A stretch of 64,000 nt of DNA from Parahoeflea alexandrii (GTDB lineage: Bacteria > Pseudomonadota > Alphaproteobacteria > Rhizobiales > Rhizobiaceae). The position numbers were made by a program, and so were the translations under genes. Below, piece by piece: positions 33,487 to 44,095 of this stretch (positions are counted from its first letter, which is position 1; each line of letters begins with the position of its first letter). The notes under the pieces are model-generated. The model was not told where the DNA came from, searched no databases, and was given only the letters and a program-made list of their open reading frames with translations. The stretch spans positions 186,001 through 250,000 of the forward strand of contig NZ_JAAAML010000003.1 in NCBI RefSeq assembly GCF_024105735.1. The letters are read 5' to 3'.

Positions 33487-34211
33487 CAGCTCACCTCCGA
33501 TGGCTTGATGCGCTCGGTATTGAGTTCGCACGAGGCGATCCGGCCGTCCAGGAACGAGTAGACACGGTGAGCGATCTTCCGGATGCCGGCATTGTGGGTG
33601 ATGATCGCGGTGGTGGCACCGGTTTCCTCGTTCACCCGCGCCAGAGCCTCGAGCACGATGATGCCGGTGGCCGAATCAAGTGCTCCCGTCGGCTCGTCGC
33701 ACAGCAGCACTTCGGGACGTTTGGCGATTGCCCGGGCGATGGCCACGCGCTGCTGCTCGCCGCCGGAAAGCTGGGCTGGAAAATGGCTCATCCGGTTCTC
33801 CAGGCCAACCAGTTCCAGCGCTTCCGATGGCGACATCGGGTTGGATGCCACTTCGGTGATCAGCGCGACATTCTCCCAGGCGGTCAGGCTCGGGATCAGG
33901 TTGTAGAACTGAAACACGAAACCGACATGGTCACGCCTGTAGGCCGTCAGTTGCCGGTCGCTGGCGCCTGCCAGCTCCTCGCCCTTGAACCGGACAGATC
34001 CCGAGGTTGGCCGGTCGAGCCCCCCGACGATGTTGAGCAGGGTTGATTTTCCACTGCCCGATGGCCCGAGCAGTACGGCCATTTCCCCCGTTTCCAAGGT
34101 CAGGTCGACACCGTTGAGTGCCCGCACCTCGACCTCGCCCGTGGTGTAGACTTTTGTCAGCCCCGAAATCTCGAACACCGGGGCCGGGACTGGATCTGGT
34201 TCCTGCATCAT
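33483..34211 (-). CDS. ABC transporter ATPase, LolD/MacB type
   Basis: The 242-residue ATPase has Walker [10 protein letters not shown], the Q-loop [16 protein letters not shown], the signature [16 protein letters not shown], Walker [14 protein letters not shown], and a switch His in IITHN. It powers the FtsX-type permease downstream. Two adjacent ATGs at 34211 and 34208 could start it; the frame is open much further upstream but that region holds the divergent promoter. An FNR/FixK-type box lies 35 bases upstream of the ATG. Confidence 0.92.
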   Translation of the reverse strand: MMQEPDPVPAPVFEISGLTKVYTTGEVEVRALNGVDLTLETGEMAVLLGPSGSGKSTLLNIVGGLDRPTSGSVRFKGEELAGASDRQLTAYRRDHVGFVFQFYNLIPSLTAWENVALITEVASNPMSPSEALELVGLENRMSHFPAQLSGGEQQRVAIARAIAKRPEVLLCDEPTGALDSATGIIVLEALARVNEETGATTAIITHNAGIRKIAHRVYSFLDGRIASCELNTERIKPSEVSW

Positions 34212-34245
34212 GCGCGGGATACTAGCCCACCCGCCGGGACAGTCC

Positions 34246-34259
34246 TTGATTCCTGTCAA
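34246..34259. promoter_or_regulatory. FNR/FixK-type box between exporter operon and fnr-like gene
   Basis: TTGATTCCTGTCAA matches the TTGA-N6-TCAA core and differs from TTGAT-N4-ATCAA at one base. It lies 35 bases before the ABC ATPase ATG and about 150 bases before the divergent FNR-type gene, so it could control the exporter, the regulator itself, or both. Confidence 0.65.
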
Positions 34260-34407
34260 TTGGCTTGCTCGCCCGGGGAATGACCGAAAGCCGTCACAAA
34301 TCAGTGGTATCCGCTCAGGCCGTCGTGCAATTCGCGATAAAATGCGACATCTTGCATCTTTAGAAGCGATGCGCGGTGGAGTAGTATGAACCTGATCGGG
34401 GGACGCC

Positions 34408-35133
34408 ATGGATATTCAACGCAAGGACGTACACAATTCGGACACGCCATTGCTGTGCCAGGCTTGTGAAAGCCGTCACCGCGGTGTCTGCGGAGCCTTG
34501 ACCAGCGAGCAGCTTCTCCAGCTCAGCAAGCATTCGAGCCGGCGCACGGTCGAGCCCGAAACCGAACTGGTTGGCGAAAGTCTGCAGACAAAGAGCTACT
34601 CCAACATCATTTCCGGCGTGGTCAAACTGTCCAAGATGATGGCCGATGGGCGCCAGCAGATCGTCGGTCTGCAGTTTGCTCCCGATTTTCTCGGTCGTCC
34701 CTTCCGGCAGGAAAATGGCGTCAGCGCGCAGGCCGCCACCGAGGTCAAGGTCTGTTCCTTCCCGAAGGCGGCAATCGAGCGGATGATTCGCGAAATGCCG
34801 GAACTCGAGCACAAGCTGCTGGAACAGACGCTGACAGAACTCGACGAGGCGCGTGACTGGATGCTGACCCTCGGCCGCAAGACCGCGGGCGAAAAGGTCG
34901 CGAGCTTCCTGTTGCTGATTGCCACTCATGCCTTCCCGGACAATGAGAGCGACACGGTGACGTTCGATCTGCCGATGAGCCGCACCGACATTGCCGATTT
35001 CCTTGGCCTGACCATGGAAACCGTCAGCCGCCAGCTGACCAAGCTGCGCAAGGACGATGTGATCCGCATCGTCAACAATCGCCATGTCACCATTCCGGAC
35101 CTGACACGGCTGTCCGACCGTGCCGGCTTCTAG
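34408..35133 (+). CDS. FnrN/FnrL-type oxygen-responsive regulator (Crp/Fnr family)
   Basis: The 241-residue protein has the N-terminal cysteine cluster C17-x2-C20-x7-C28 ([15 protein letters not shown]) and a further Cys116 in EVKVCSFP, the four ligands of the FNR 4Fe-4S oxygen sensor. A cyclic-nucleotide-like beta-roll and dimer helix lead to the helix-turn-helix from residue 190 with E204-x2-S207-R208, which reads TTGAT half-sites. It should activate genes at low oxygen; in phototrophs FnrL homologues also influence pigment genes. The divergent ABC operon and the box between them suggest direct control. Confidence 0.93.
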   Translation: MDIQRKDVHNSDTPLLCQACESRHRGVCGALTSEQLLQLSKHSSRRTVEPETELVGESLQTKSYSNIISGVVKLSKMMADGRQQIVGLQFAPDFLGRPFRQENGVSAQAATEVKVCSFPKAAIERMIREMPELEHKLLEQTLTELDEARDWMLTLGRKTAGEKVASFLLLIATHAFPDNESDTVTFDLPMSRTDIADFLGLTMETVSRQLTKLRKDDVIRIVNNRHVTIPDLTRLSDRAGF

Positions 35134-35261
35134 CAACCACGATTTTCCGGCCGAAAGCACCGCGCCGGGTTACCTTCTGCCGTTCCGCGTCAATTCCTGC
35201 TTGAAACCTCCCTTTTCTGGTCTACGCTCGGCCTCCTGACGGTCTTTGGGAGGAGGCTTGC

Positions 35262-36875
35262 ATGGAGTTTGACTATGTCATTGTCGGCGGCGGGTCCGCC
35301 GGCTCGGTGCTTGCTGCCCGGTTGAGCGAGGATCCGAAGGTCTCGGTCTGCCTGCTGGAAGCCGGTGGCGACGGCAAGGGCATTCTGGTGAGGGCGCCGA
35401 TCGGCGTCGTGGCGATGCTTCCCGGCAGGCCGAAAATCAACAACTGGGCATTCGAAACGGTGCCGCAGCCGGGGCTTGGTGGCCGGCGAGGTTACCAGCC
35501 TCGGGGTCGGGCGCTGGGCGGATCCAGCGCCATCAACGCCATGCTCTATGTGCGCGGCCACCCCAGCGACTACGATGACTGGGCAAAGGCCGGATGTGAT
35601 GGCTGGAGCTGGTCGGATGTGCTGCCGGTGTTCCGCCGCTCCGAGCGCAATGTCCGGGGAAGCGACGGCCTGCACGGGGATGAGGGCCCCCTGCAGGTGG
35701 CCGAGCAGCGGACTCCGCGTTCAATCAGCCACGCTTTTGTCGACGCGGCCGCAGAAGTGCAGATCCGTCGCAATGATGATTTCAACGGTCCGGAGCAGGA
35801 GGGCGCGGGCCTGTTTCAGGTCACCCAGTTCTGGCAGGATGGCAAGCAGGGCGAGCGCTGCTCCGCCGCCGCGGCCTATCTGCACCCGGTGATGAACAGG
35901 CCCAATCTGACGGTGATCACCGGCGCCCACGCCACCAGGGTGTTGATCGAAGGTTCTCGTGCCACCGGCGTGGCCTACCGCAAGGCCGGGGCCGAGCAGC
36001 AGGTCAGGGCGCGCGCCGAGGTCATCCTCAGCGGCGGGGCCTTCAACTCGCCGCAACTCCTGATGCTGTCGGGCATCGGACCCGGAGAGCATCTGCGCTC
36101 GCGCGGCATCGAAGTGTTTCGGCACATGCCGGGCGTCGGCCGGAACCTGCAGGATCATCTCGATTTCATTTACACCGCCAAGACCCGTGACACCGACGTT
36201 CTGGGCCTGGGCGCGGTTGGAACATACAAGCTGATCCGCGACATCCTGCGCTGGCGGCGCGATGGCTCGGGCATTGTCGCCACGCCGGGAGCTGAAGCCG
36301 GTGCCTTCATCAAATCGGATCCGGAACTGGCAAGGCCCGACCTGCAGCTGCATTTCGTCGGCGCGCTGGTTGATGATCATTCGCGCAAGCTGCATTGGGG
36401 CTATGGCTATTCGTGTCATGTCTGTGTGCTCAGGCCTCACTCCCGCGGTGAAGTCGGGCTGAGCAATCCTGATCCGCTCAGCGCCCCGCGCATCGATCCG
36501 AAATATCTTTCCGACGAGCGCGACGCGGAACTGATGCTCAAGGGGGCAAAGATCACCCGCAAGATCATGGACGCGCCGTCGCTGCGCAAATACCGGCTCA
36601 GGGAAGTCTATACCCGCGAAGGCATGGATGATGCGGAGCTGATGCAGCATATCCGGGCGCGCGCCGATACGATCTATCACCCGGTCGGCACCTGCAGGAT
36701 GGGTCGCGACGATATGGCGGTGACAGACCCTCAGCTCAAGGTTCACGGATTGAAAGGGCTGCGTGTCGTCGATGCCTCGGTGATGCCCTCGTTGATCGGC
36801 GGCAACACAAATGCGCCGACAATCATGATTGCCGAGAAGGCTGCGGACATGATCCGGGCAGAGGCGCGCGCCTGA
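35262..36875 (+). CDS. GMC-family FAD oxidoreductase (choline/alcohol dehydrogenase-like)
   Basis: The 537-residue enzyme has the FAD-binding [15 protein letters not shown] at the N-terminus, the GMC signature [19 protein letters not shown], the second GMC signature [16 protein letters not shown], and the C-terminal active-site His regions [10 protein letters not shown] and [17 protein letters not shown]. Length and motifs fit dehydrogenases acting on choline, polyethylene glycol or aliphatic alcohols. No aldehyde dehydrogenase adjoins it, so the substrate is open. GGGAGGAGG gives a strong ribosome site. Confidence 0.9.
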   Translation: MEFDYVIVGGGSAGSVLAARLSEDPKVSVCLLEAGGDGKGILVRAPIGVVAMLPGRPKINNWAFETVPQPGLGGRRGYQPRGRALGGSSAINAMLYVRGHPSDYDDWAKAGCDGWSWSDVLPVFRRSERNVRGSDGLHGDEGPLQVAEQRTPRSISHAFVDAAAEVQIRRNDDFNGPEQEGAGLFQVTQFWQDGKQGERCSAAAAYLHPVMNRPNLTVITGAHATRVLIEGSRATGVAYRKAGAEQQVRARAEVILSGGAFNSPQLLMLSGIGPGEHLRSRGIEVFRHMPGVGRNLQDHLDFIYTAKTRDTDVLGLGAVGTYKLIRDILRWRRDGSGIVATPGAEAGAFIKSDPELARPDLQLHFVGALVDDHSRKLHWGYGYSCHVCVLRPHSRGEVGLSNPDPLSAPRIDPKYLSDERDAELMLKGAKITRKIMDAPSLRKYRLREVYTREGMDDAELMQHIRARADTIYHPVGTCRMGRDDMAVTDPQLKVHGLKGLRVVDASVMPSLIGGNTNAPTIMIAEKAADMIRAEARA

Positions 36876-36949
36876 CCCGTCCTCGAGACCGTGCAGCTCT
36901 CGACCAAACCAGACCGCTACAGCCCTCTACATCCGCTGCGCGCCAAGAG

Positions 36950-38743
36950 TCAGAATTCGCTCCAGTTCTCCGCCTTCACGGTCGTGGCGGCGGAACCGAA
37001 ACCGGCGCTCACCCTTACTGCAAGCTGGGACTGCGCCAGGGTGGGTTTGGCGCGGGAGGTTGCGGCCGCCACCGGTGCGGTGGCGCGCGCTGCTGTTGTT
37101 GAGCCAAGCTTGAAACGGCTGACCAGCTCGAACAGAGCATCGGCTTCCTTGGCCAGCGCGTGACTGGACGCCGTGGTCTGTTCCACCATAGCCGCGTTTT
37201 GCTGGGTACCCTGGTCGATCACGGTCACCGCCTCGTTGATCTCCCTCAGGCCCACCGACTGTTCCTTCACGCTTCCGGCGATCGCTTTGATGTTGAGGTC
37301 GATGCTCTGGATCTTGCCGACAATCTCACCCAGCGAGTGGCCGGCCTTGTCGACCAGCGAGACACCGAACTTGACCTGCTCGCTCGACGATGTGATCAGG
37401 CCCTTGATGTCCTTTGCCGCACTGGCCGAGCGCTGTGCCAGCTCACGCACTTCCTGGGCCACAACCGCAAAGCCCTTGCCGGCCTCGCCGGCGCGCGCGG
37501 CCTCTATGCCCGCGTTGAGCGCCAGGAGATTGGTCTGAAAGGCGATTTCATCGATGACGCCGATGATCTTGGACATTTCCTGCGAGGAGGATTCGATCGC
37601 GCCCATCGCCGTCACGGCTTCGGTCACGATCTCGCCCGAACGCTCGACGTCCGTACGGGTCTCGGCCACAAGGGCTGCGGATTCGGCTGCGTTCTGCGTT
37701 GCCTCGCCCACATTCGTGGTGATTTCCTCGAGTGCCGCCGCTGTTTCCTCGACCGAGGCAGCCTGCCGCTCGGTCCGTTGTGCCATGTCGTCGGTGGCCG
37801 AACGGATTTCCGCCGAGCCCGATGAAATGCTGCGTGCATTGGCTTCCACCGCGCTCATCGTCGACCGAAGCTCGGCGAGCACGTCGTTGAAGTCCGCGCG
37901 GATCTTTTCCATGGTCGGCACGAAAGGCGTGTCAAGCGTCTGCGTGAGGTCGCCGCTTGCCAGAGCCCTGAGCGAGCCGGCAAGATGCGATATCGCGGTC
38001 ATGCGGGCGGTCACGTCGGTGGCGAATTTGACCACCTTGACCACGTCACCCCTGTCATCGACGATGGGGTTGTAGGCGGCCTGGATCCAGATCTGCTTGC
38101 CGGACTTGCTGACCCGCATGAATTCGTTGGATGAGAAACGGCCCGCGGCAAGGTCACTCCAGAAGGTTTGGTAGTCTTCACTGGTCGTGTAGGCGGGGTC
38201 GCAGAAAATCCGGTGATGCTGGCCGATGATCTCGGAGAGCTCATAACCAAGCGCAGAACAGAAGTTTTCGTTTGCCGTGATGATCGTTCCGTCCGGTTGA
38301 AACTCGATAACGGCCTGCGAGCGCGAGATCGCCGAGAGTTTTGCGGCATCCTCGATCGCCTTGAGCTTGGTATGGGTGATATCCGTGGCGAACTTGACGA
38401 CTTTGACCGGTTTGCCGCCCTTGAGAACCGGATTGTAGGAGGCCTCGATCCAGATCGCACGACCGTTCTTGGCGAAGCGCTTGTATTGGCGCCGTTCGAA
38501 TTTGCCCGAGGCGAGTTGCCGCCAGAATTCCTGGTAATCAGCGCTCGTGGCTTCTTCCGGATCAACGAACATACTGTGATGCTTGCCGACGATTTCCTTC
38601 AATTCGTAACCCAGGGCCTGGCAGAAATTCTTGTTCGCCGTCAGGATCTTGCCTGTCAGGTCAAACTGGATGATGGCTTGTGCTTTTGACAGGGCTTCCA
38701 TGATGCTGGTGCAGTCATTGTTCAGGCCGAAATACGAACCCAT
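36950..38743 (-). CDS. Cytosolic methyl-accepting chemotaxis protein with two PAS domains
   Basis: The 597-residue protein lacks membrane segments. Two PAS/PAC units (about 15-120 and 135-245) repeat the same pattern: [20 protein letters not shown] and [20 protein letters not shown], each ending with VVKFATDIT or [14 protein letters not shown]-like region precedes the signalling domain, which has the hairpin tip [20 protein letters not shown]. The C-terminus ends ENWSEF, a match to the aromatic-x2-aromatic tether that docks CheR/CheB. It probably senses redox or energy state through a PAS cofactor; no che genes adjoin it. Confidence 0.93.
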   Translation of the reverse strand: MGSYFGLNNDCTSIMEALSKAQAIIQFDLTGKILTANKNFCQALGYELKEIVGKHHSMFVDPEEATSADYQEFWRQLASGKFERRQYKRFAKNGRAIWIEASYNPVLKGGKPVKVVKFATDITHTKLKAIEDAAKLSAISRSQAVIEFQPDGTIITANENFCSALGYELSEIIGQHHRIFCDPAYTTSEDYQTFWSDLAAGRFSSNEFMRVSKSGKQIWIQAAYNPIVDDRGDVVKVVKFATDVTARMTAISHLAGSLRALASGDLTQTLDTPFVPTMEKIRADFNDVLAELRSTMSAVEANARSISSGSAEIRSATDDMAQRTERQAASVEETAAALEEITTNVGEATQNAAESAALVAETRTDVERSGEIVTEAVTAMGAIESSSQEMSKIIGVIDEIAFQTNLLALNAGIEAARAGEAGKGFAVVAQEVRELAQRSASAAKDIKGLITSSSEQVKFGVSLVDKAGHSLGEIVGKIQSIDLNIKAIAGSVKEQSVGLREINEAVTVIDQGTQQNAAMVEQTTASSHALAKEADALFELVSRFKLGSTTAARATAPVAAATSRAKPTLAQSQLAVRVSAGFGSAATTVKAENWSEF

Positions 38744-39086
38744 TGTCTTCCCTTTCGTCACAAATCAAGAGCCCCTAAATATTAGGGGAAAGTATAAATT
38801 GCATTGGACTTTAGTGCTTCTTGATGGAGAGGGCTTGCAACAAGTATGACTGCCGTCCACCGCGAGACTTTTCTTGGAGAATATCTTTTTCACCAAATTT
38901 TTAACGAACGAATAAGGGTTTAAGGCGAGATCTTTAGGTCTGTCTAATTCGCGCATCGTTGGTAGGCGCGTTCTGATGCAACCTCACAAGGTCGGTCGTG
39001 ATTGGGATTGGTGGTTGCCATTTTGACCCATGTGATGATTGTTGCGCGAAGCACAGCCTTTTTGACGCCAGCCGGGAGCCATTCAT
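38744..39086. other. Divergent intergenic region between the chemoreceptor and mogA/moaB
   Basis: About 340 bases, partly AT-rich (38760-38935), with no credible gene. It holds the promoters of both divergent genes. The AT-rich part lies on the chemoreceptor side. I see no clear sigma-28, sigma-54 or FNR site. Confidence 0.4.
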
Positions 39087-39614
39087 ATGACCGTTCGCAT
39101 TGCCGTTCTCACCGTGTCCGACCGCGCCAGTCGCGGTGAGTATGAGGATCTGGGCGGCCCGGCGGTCAAGGCATGGCTCGAGCGGGTGATGTCATCGCCT
39201 GCAGAGATCATTGTTCATGTCATACCCGACGGCCTGGAAAGTGTCCGCGACACGCTGATCCGCCTGTGCGACGAGGAGCGTGTCGACATGGTGTTGACCA
39301 CCGGCGGCACCGGTCCGAGCCCGCGTGACCTGACGCCCGAAGCCATGAAGCAGGTGATGGAGAAGGAACTGCCCGGCTTTGGCGAGCTGATGCGCAAGGT
39401 GAGCCTGGAGCAGGTGCCCACCGCCATCCTGTCGCGCCAGACCGCGGGTACGCGCGGCAAGACGCTCATCGTCAATCTGCCCGGCAAGCCCGGCTCGATC
39501 GACACCTGCCTGACGGCCGTCTTCCCGGCCATTCCGTTCTGTCTCGATCTGATCGGGGCAGGGCGCATCGAGACCCGTGACGAGATCCTGAAAGCATTCC
39601 GCCCGTCGAAGTGA
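39087..39614 (+). CDS. mogA: Molybdopterin adenylyltransferase (MogA/MoaB)
   Basis: The 175-residue protein has the family motifs AVLTVSDRASRGEYED, TTGGTGPSPRDLTPEA and NLPGKPGSIDTCL. It adenylates molybdopterin before molybdenum insertion. The start ATG is at 39087. A strong hairpin with a T tract begins inside its last codons, so it is probably transcribed alone. MogA and MoaB cannot be told apart with certainty from sequence alone. Confidence 0.9.
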   Translation: MTVRIAVLTVSDRASRGEYEDLGGPAVKAWLERVMSSPAEIIVHVIPDGLESVRDTLIRLCDEERVDMVLTTGGTGPSPRDLTPEAMKQVMEKELPGFGELMRKVSLEQVPTAILSRQTAGTRGKTLIVNLPGKPGSIDTCLTAVFPAIPFCLDLIGAGRIETRDEILKAFRPSK

Positions 39615-39631
39615 CGGGCGGAAGCGGTTTT
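39597..39631 (+). terminator. Terminator overlapping the end of mogA/moaB
   Basis: TTCCGCCCGTC (39597-39607) and GACGGGCGGAA (39613-39623) form a perfect 11-base-pair stem with a five-base loop that includes part of the stop codon, followed by GCGG and TTTT. Confidence 0.8.
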
Positions 39632-39654
39632 GACAATGACCCGGAAGCCTCGGA

Positions 39655-42600
39655 TCAGGTCCGGAGCACCCGGTAGATCGCCGGGATCACCAGAACGGTC
39701 AGTGCCGTCGACGAAGCCAGCCCGAACAGGAGCGAGATCGCCAGACCCTGGAAGATCGGGTCGGTCAGGATCACCGCAGCCCCGATCATCGCCGCAAGCG
39801 CGGTCAGGATGATCGGCTTGAACCGGATCGCGCCGGCCTCGATCAGCACCGGTGTCAGCGGCGTGCCCGGAACATGGGCATGGCGGATGAAATCCACCAG
39901 CAGGATCGAGTTGCGCACGATGATGCCGGCAAGCGCGATGAAGCCGATCATCGATGTCGCCGAGAACGGTGCTCCGAAAAGCCAGTGGCCGATCAGGATG
40001 CCGATGAAGGTCAGCGGCACGGGGGTGAGGATGACCAGAGGCGCCTTGAACGAGCCGAACTGGGCGACCACCAGGATGTAGATCCCGAGCAGGGCCACGC
40101 CGAAGGCGGCGCCCATGTCGCGGAACGTCACCCAGGTGACTTCCCATTCGCCGTCCCAGAGCAGCGTCGAAACCTGTTCATCGGTAGGCTGGCCGTTGAG
40201 TGCGATCACCGGCTTCTCAAGATCTGTCCAGTCCATCGCGTCGAGCGCTTCCTGAACGGCGATCATGCCGTAAAGCGGGGCTTCGTAGGCGCCGGCCATT
40301 TCGGCCATCACCATTTCGGCCGCCCGGCCATTGTGTCGGAACACCGGAAACGACGACCGCTCGGTAGACACGTCCACCACATCTCCCAGTTCCACGATCG
40401 ACCGGTCGCCCGGTAGAACGTTGGCCGGGATCGGCGTGGTGAGAAAAGCCTCGTCGACCATGCGCTCGGACCGAGGGCGTTCAAGCCTTATGGCGATCGG
40501 CGTGCGTCCGCCGCCCCGATGCGAATAGCCCACCGTCTGGCCGGTGTTGAGGATGCCGATGGTGTCGAACACGTCCTGTTCCTGGACCTTGAAGAACTCG
40601 AGGTCATCGGTGGAGATCTTCACCCGCGCCCGTTCTGCCGGCTGCCCCCAGGAATTGTCGATGTCGACGATGAAGTCGGCGGAGCGGAAGGCCTCTTCCA
40701 CCCGGGCCGCCACGGCGCGGCGGGTTTCGGCGTCCGGACCGTAGATTTCGGCCAGCAGCGTCGCCATCACCGGTGGGCCCGGTGGCGGCTCGACCACCTT
40801 CAGGCTGGCGCCCTCGGGCAGCGGAATGCCGGCGATGCGCGAACGGATATCCAGTGCAATCTCGTGGCTTGAGCGGTCCCGCTCGCTCTTGGCGGTCAGG
40901 TTGAGCGCCACATCGCCCATCTGTGGTTCCGAGCGCAGGAAGGAGTGCCGCACCAGCCCGTTGAAGTTGAACGGAGCGGCGGTTCCGGCATGGGTCTGGG
41001 CCGATTTGACTTCCTCGAGCTTGAGCACTTCCCGGGCCACGGCCTGGGCAACGGCGTCGGTGGCTTCCACCGAGGTGCCTTCCGGCATGTCGATGACCAC
41101 TGACAGTTCCGACTTGTTGTCGAACGGCAGCAGCTTCACCGTCACATCCTTGGTGTAGAACAGCGACAGCGACCCGAGCGTCATGACGCCGACGATCAGC
41201 AGGAAGATCCAGGAACTGGTCTTGCTTGCAAGCACCGGGCGCGCCGCGGCGCGGTACATCCTGCCCAGCAGGCCGCCACTCTCGGCGCCTTCGCCATGAC
41301 CGTGATGCATAGGCGCCCGTCCGGCGATCTTCAGCATCAGCCAGGGCGTCACCATGACCGCCACGAAGAACGAGAACACCATCGCCGCCGAGGCGTTGGA
41401 CGGGATCGGGCTCATGTAGGGGCCCATCATGCCTGAGACGAACAGCATCGGCAGCAGGGCTGCGACCACGGTCAGCGTGGCAACGATGGTCGGGTTGCCG
41501 ACTTCGGCGACAGCTTCGATGGCCGCCTGCTTGCGGTCGCGGCCATCGCCCATGCCCCAGTGCCGGGCGATGTTCTCGATCACCACGATGGCGTCGTCGA
41601 CGAGAATGCCGATCGAGAAGATCAGCGCGAACAGCGATACGCGGTTGAGCGTGTAGCCCATCACCCGCGAGGCAAACAGCGTCAAGAGGATGGTGACCGG
41701 AATGACGATCGCCACAACAAGCGCCTCGCGCCAGCCGATTGCCAGCCAGACCAGCACGATGATCGACACCGTGGCCAGACCCAGATGGTAGAGCAGCTCG
41801 TTGGCCTTCTCGTTGGCGGTTTCGCCATAGTCGCGGGTCACTTCGACCGCCATCGAATGCGGGATCAGCGAGCCTTCCAGCGCCTCGGTGCGTTCGAGGA
41901 TCTGCTCGGCCACCAGCACCGCATTGGCGCCGGCGCGCTTGGCAATCGCCAGCGTGACGGCAGGCTTGCGGTCAATTCCGCCTTCGACCCCGTCTTCAGT
42001 CCCGTTCTCGGAACGCGTCACCGTGGCGACGATGCGCGCGGTGCTCTCGGTGGCGAACGAGATGTCGGCGAGATCGCGCACATAGACCGGCCGCCCGTCA
42101 CGCGTGGTGATCAGCAAATTGCCGATCTCGGCAGGAGCATAGAGCGTCTCGCCCACCATCAGTTCGGCCGATTTTCCATCGATCGTCACCTGGCCCGCCG
42201 GGAAGGCCCGGTTGGCGCCGCTGACCTTGCCGGCAAGCTGCTGCAACGTCACGCCGTTGAGCGCCAGCCGCTTCGGATCGGGCGCAATGCGGATGATCTC
42301 GTCGGTGTCGCCGACCAGGTAGGTCAGCCCGACATTGTCGATCTTCGAAAGCTCGGTCCTGAGTTCGCGGGCCACCCGCGTCAGGTCGTTGGCCGAAACC
42401 GCGTTCCCGGCTTCTTCCGAGGGTGTCAGGGTCAGTGAAACAATGGCGACATCGTCGATGCCGCGTCCGACGATCATCGGTTCGGGAATGCCGACCGGAA
42501 TCCGGTCAAGATTGGCGCGCACCTTGTCATGCACCCGCAGGATGGCCGAATCCGTCTGCGTGCCGACGATGAAGCGGGCCGTGACCAGCACCTTGTTGTC

Positions 42601-42879
42601 TGATGTCTGCGAGTAGACATGCTCGACCCCGTCGATGCTCTTGACGATGGTTTCGAGCGGCTCGGTGACGAGCTTTACGGCGTCGTCGGCCTTGAGGCCG
42701 GGGGCGCCGAGCATGATGTCGACCATCGGAACCGAGATCTGCGGCTCTTCCTCGCGCGGCAGTGTCAGAAGCGCCACGATCCCGAAGGCAAAGGCCGCGA
42801 GCAGAAACAGGGGAGTGAGGGGGGAGACGATGAAGCCACGCGTCAGCTGGCCGGCAATCCCCAATCCGGAGGTCTTCAT
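39655..42879 (-). CDS. RND-family efflux permease
   Basis: The 1074-residue inner-membrane protein has the RND layout: a first helix (FLLAAFAFGIVALLTLP), a large periplasmic loop, helices 2-6 including LGLATVSIIVLVWLAIG and the proton-relay segment LFALIFSIGILVDDAIVVIENI with the conserved Asp pair, then the repeat in the second half ending FKPIILTALAAMIGAAVIL. It pumps substrates out with the adaptor encoded upstream, whose stop overlaps its start (ATGA). No outer-membrane channel gene is present. The substrate is unknown; the sequence looks more like the HAE-type drug group than metal pumps. Confidence 0.93.
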   Translation of the reverse strand: MKTSGLGIAGQLTRGFIVSPLTPLFLLAAFAFGIVALLTLPREEEPQISVPMVDIMLGAPGLKADDAVKLVTEPLETIVKSIDGVEHVYSQTSDNKVLVTARFIVGTQTDSAILRVHDKVRANLDRIPVGIPEPMIVGRGIDDVAIVSLTLTPSEEAGNAVSANDLTRVARELRTELSKIDNVGLTYLVGDTDEIIRIAPDPKRLALNGVTLQQLAGKVSGANRAFPAGQVTIDGKSAELMVGETLYAPAEIGNLLITTRDGRPVYVRDLADISFATESTARIVATVTRSENGTEDGVEGGIDRKPAVTLAIAKRAGANAVLVAEQILERTEALEGSLIPHSMAVEVTRDYGETANEKANELLYHLGLATVSIIVLVWLAIGWREALVVAIVIPVTILLTLFASRVMGYTLNRVSLFALIFSIGILVDDAIVVIENIARHWGMGDGRDRKQAAIEAVAEVGNPTIVATLTVVAALLPMLFVSGMMGPYMSPIPSNASAAMVFSFFVAVMVTPWLMLKIAGRAPMHHGHGEGAESGGLLGRMYRAAARPVLASKTSSWIFLLIVGVMTLGSLSLFYTKDVTVKLLPFDNKSELSVVIDMPEGTSVEATDAVAQAVAREVLKLEEVKSAQTHAGTAAPFNFNGLVRHSFLRSEPQMGDVALNLTAKSERDRSSHEIALDIRSRIAGIPLPEGASLKVVEPPPGPPVMATLLAEIYGPDAETRRAVAARVEEAFRSADFIVDIDNSWGQPAERARVKISTDDLEFFKVQEQDVFDTIGILNTGQTVGYSHRGGGRTPIAIRLERPRSERMVDEAFLTTPIPANVLPGDRSIVELGDVVDVSTERSSFPVFRHNGRAAEMVMAEMAGAYEAPLYGMIAVQEALDAMDWTDLEKPVIALNGQPTDEQVSTLLWDGEWEVTWVTFRDMGAAFGVALLGIYILVVAQFGSFKAPLVILTPVPLTFIGILIGHWLFGAPFSATSMIGFIALAGIIVRNSILLVDFIRHAHVPGTPLTPVLIEAGAIRFKPIILTALAAMIGAAVILTDPIFQGLAISLLFGLASSTALTVLVIPAIYRVLRT

Positions 42880-43844
42880 GGCCGCACCACCTTGTCGCCG
42901 GCCACGACGCCACTGATGACTTCAACCAGACCGGCATTCTTACCGTCCTGGACCGCGCCGAGAATGACCGTGCGCTCGACCACGTCTCCGTTGTGGTCCT
43001 CGACAGACATGAAATCGACGCCGTGGCGGTTGACCACAGCCTCCAGAGGCGCCAGCAGCGCCATGCGGCTGCCGATCGGCACCTCGACCAGAATACGGGC
43101 ATTGACGAAGGCCGTGTCGAGCTTGTCGACCTCGACATCGGCGATCACCCTTCCATTGTCGATCTGCGGATAGACCTTGGCGAGCCGCCCGGCGGCTTCC
43201 TCCCCGCCTGTGGCAAGCCGGATTTCTGCGCCGGCTTCGAGTTCGCCGGCAAATCGCTCTGGCACCGCAAGGCGGAGGAAAAAGCCGCCGGAGCCGATGG
43301 TTGCCACCGGTTCGCCCGGCATGATCACGGAGCCGCGGCTGGCGGGCACGGTCAGCACCCGGCCGTCCGCGGGCGCAACAACCGCGCCCTCGGTTTCCTG
43401 CTGGGTCAGCACCGCCCGTTGGGCTTCAGTTGCGGCGATCTGGTTGCGCGTGACCTCGACATCGGTCGACAGCTGCGCCAGCCGCTGCCGTGTCACCACG
43501 CCCTGGCTGACCAGGGTCTCGCCGCGCGCAAACTCCGCTTCCGCCGTCTTGAGCTGTGCTGCGAAGGCAGCAAGCTGCGCATCGAGTGCAGCGATCTGGA
43601 AGGCGATCTTGTCGTCCTTGACCAGGCCGAGTTGCTGTCCTGCGGTCACCAGATCGCCCTCACTAATGGTCAGTTCCTGGATCACGCCACCGATCCGGGC
43701 ACGCGCTGGCACGATGTCGCGCGATTCGACGCGCGCCTGTACGGCTTTCCATTCGGTGATTTCGGTGGGCGACAGCGTCAGCGTCTCGGCCTGCGCGACA
43801 CTGGCGGAGACGGAGACAAGAAGCGCAAAGCTGAGCATTTTCAT
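42876..43844 (-). CDS. RND efflux periplasmic adaptor (MFP)
   Basis: The 322-residue protein has a signal peptide (MKMLSFALLVSVSASVAQAE) and no lipobox. The split lipoyl domain (VPARARIGGVIQELTISEGDLVTAGQ and GAVVAPADGRVLTVPASRGSVIMPGE) flanks a coiled-coil hairpin at about 65-135. The beta-barrel domain follows. GAGG seven bases upstream favours the ATG at 43844; other ATGs at 43856 and 43838 are close. It is the first gene of the pair with the RND permease. Confidence 0.88.
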   Translation of the reverse strand: MKMLSFALLVSVSASVAQAETLTLSPTEITEWKAVQARVESRDIVPARARIGGVIQELTISEGDLVTAGQQLGLVKDDKIAFQIAALDAQLAAFAAQLKTAEAEFARGETLVSQGVVTRQRLAQLSTDVEVTRNQIAATEAQRAVLTQQETEGAVVAPADGRVLTVPASRGSVIMPGEPVATIGSGGFFLRLAVPERFAGELEAGAEIRLATGGEEAAGRLAKVYPQIDNGRVIADVEVDKLDTAFVNARILVEVPIGSRMALLAPLEAVVNRHGVDFMSVEDHNGDVVERTVILGAVQDGKNAGLVEVISGVVAGDKVVRP

Positions 43845-43946
43845 GGGTTGCCTCATTTCGATCGGTCCGGATGGATAGCGGCGAGCATGATCATGGAATG
43901 ACGGGCTGTCATTGCGCGAGATCAATCGCCGCTATCCTGTTGGTGA

Positions 43947-43970
43947 CCTATATAGGCGCTTATATATAAG
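43947..43970. promoter_or_regulatory. Two adjacent perfect palindromes upstream of the RND operon
   Basis: CCTATATAGG (43947-43956) and CTTATATATAAG (43959-43970) are perfect palindromes two bases apart, about 100-125 bases before the adaptor ATG. They look like operator half-sites or a double operator for a TetR- or ArsR-type repressor. No regulator gene lies next to the operon. Confidence 0.5.
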
Positions 43971-44095
43971 ATCGCAAATATAAAATAGATCGAGCAGAAG
44001 GGAGAGGGCCCTTGGGGGCAGAGAGCGGGGCGTGGGCTCGGGATTGGAGGCTCTTCGAGCGACGCCCGGATCACGTCCGGAGCGGCGGTGGATTG

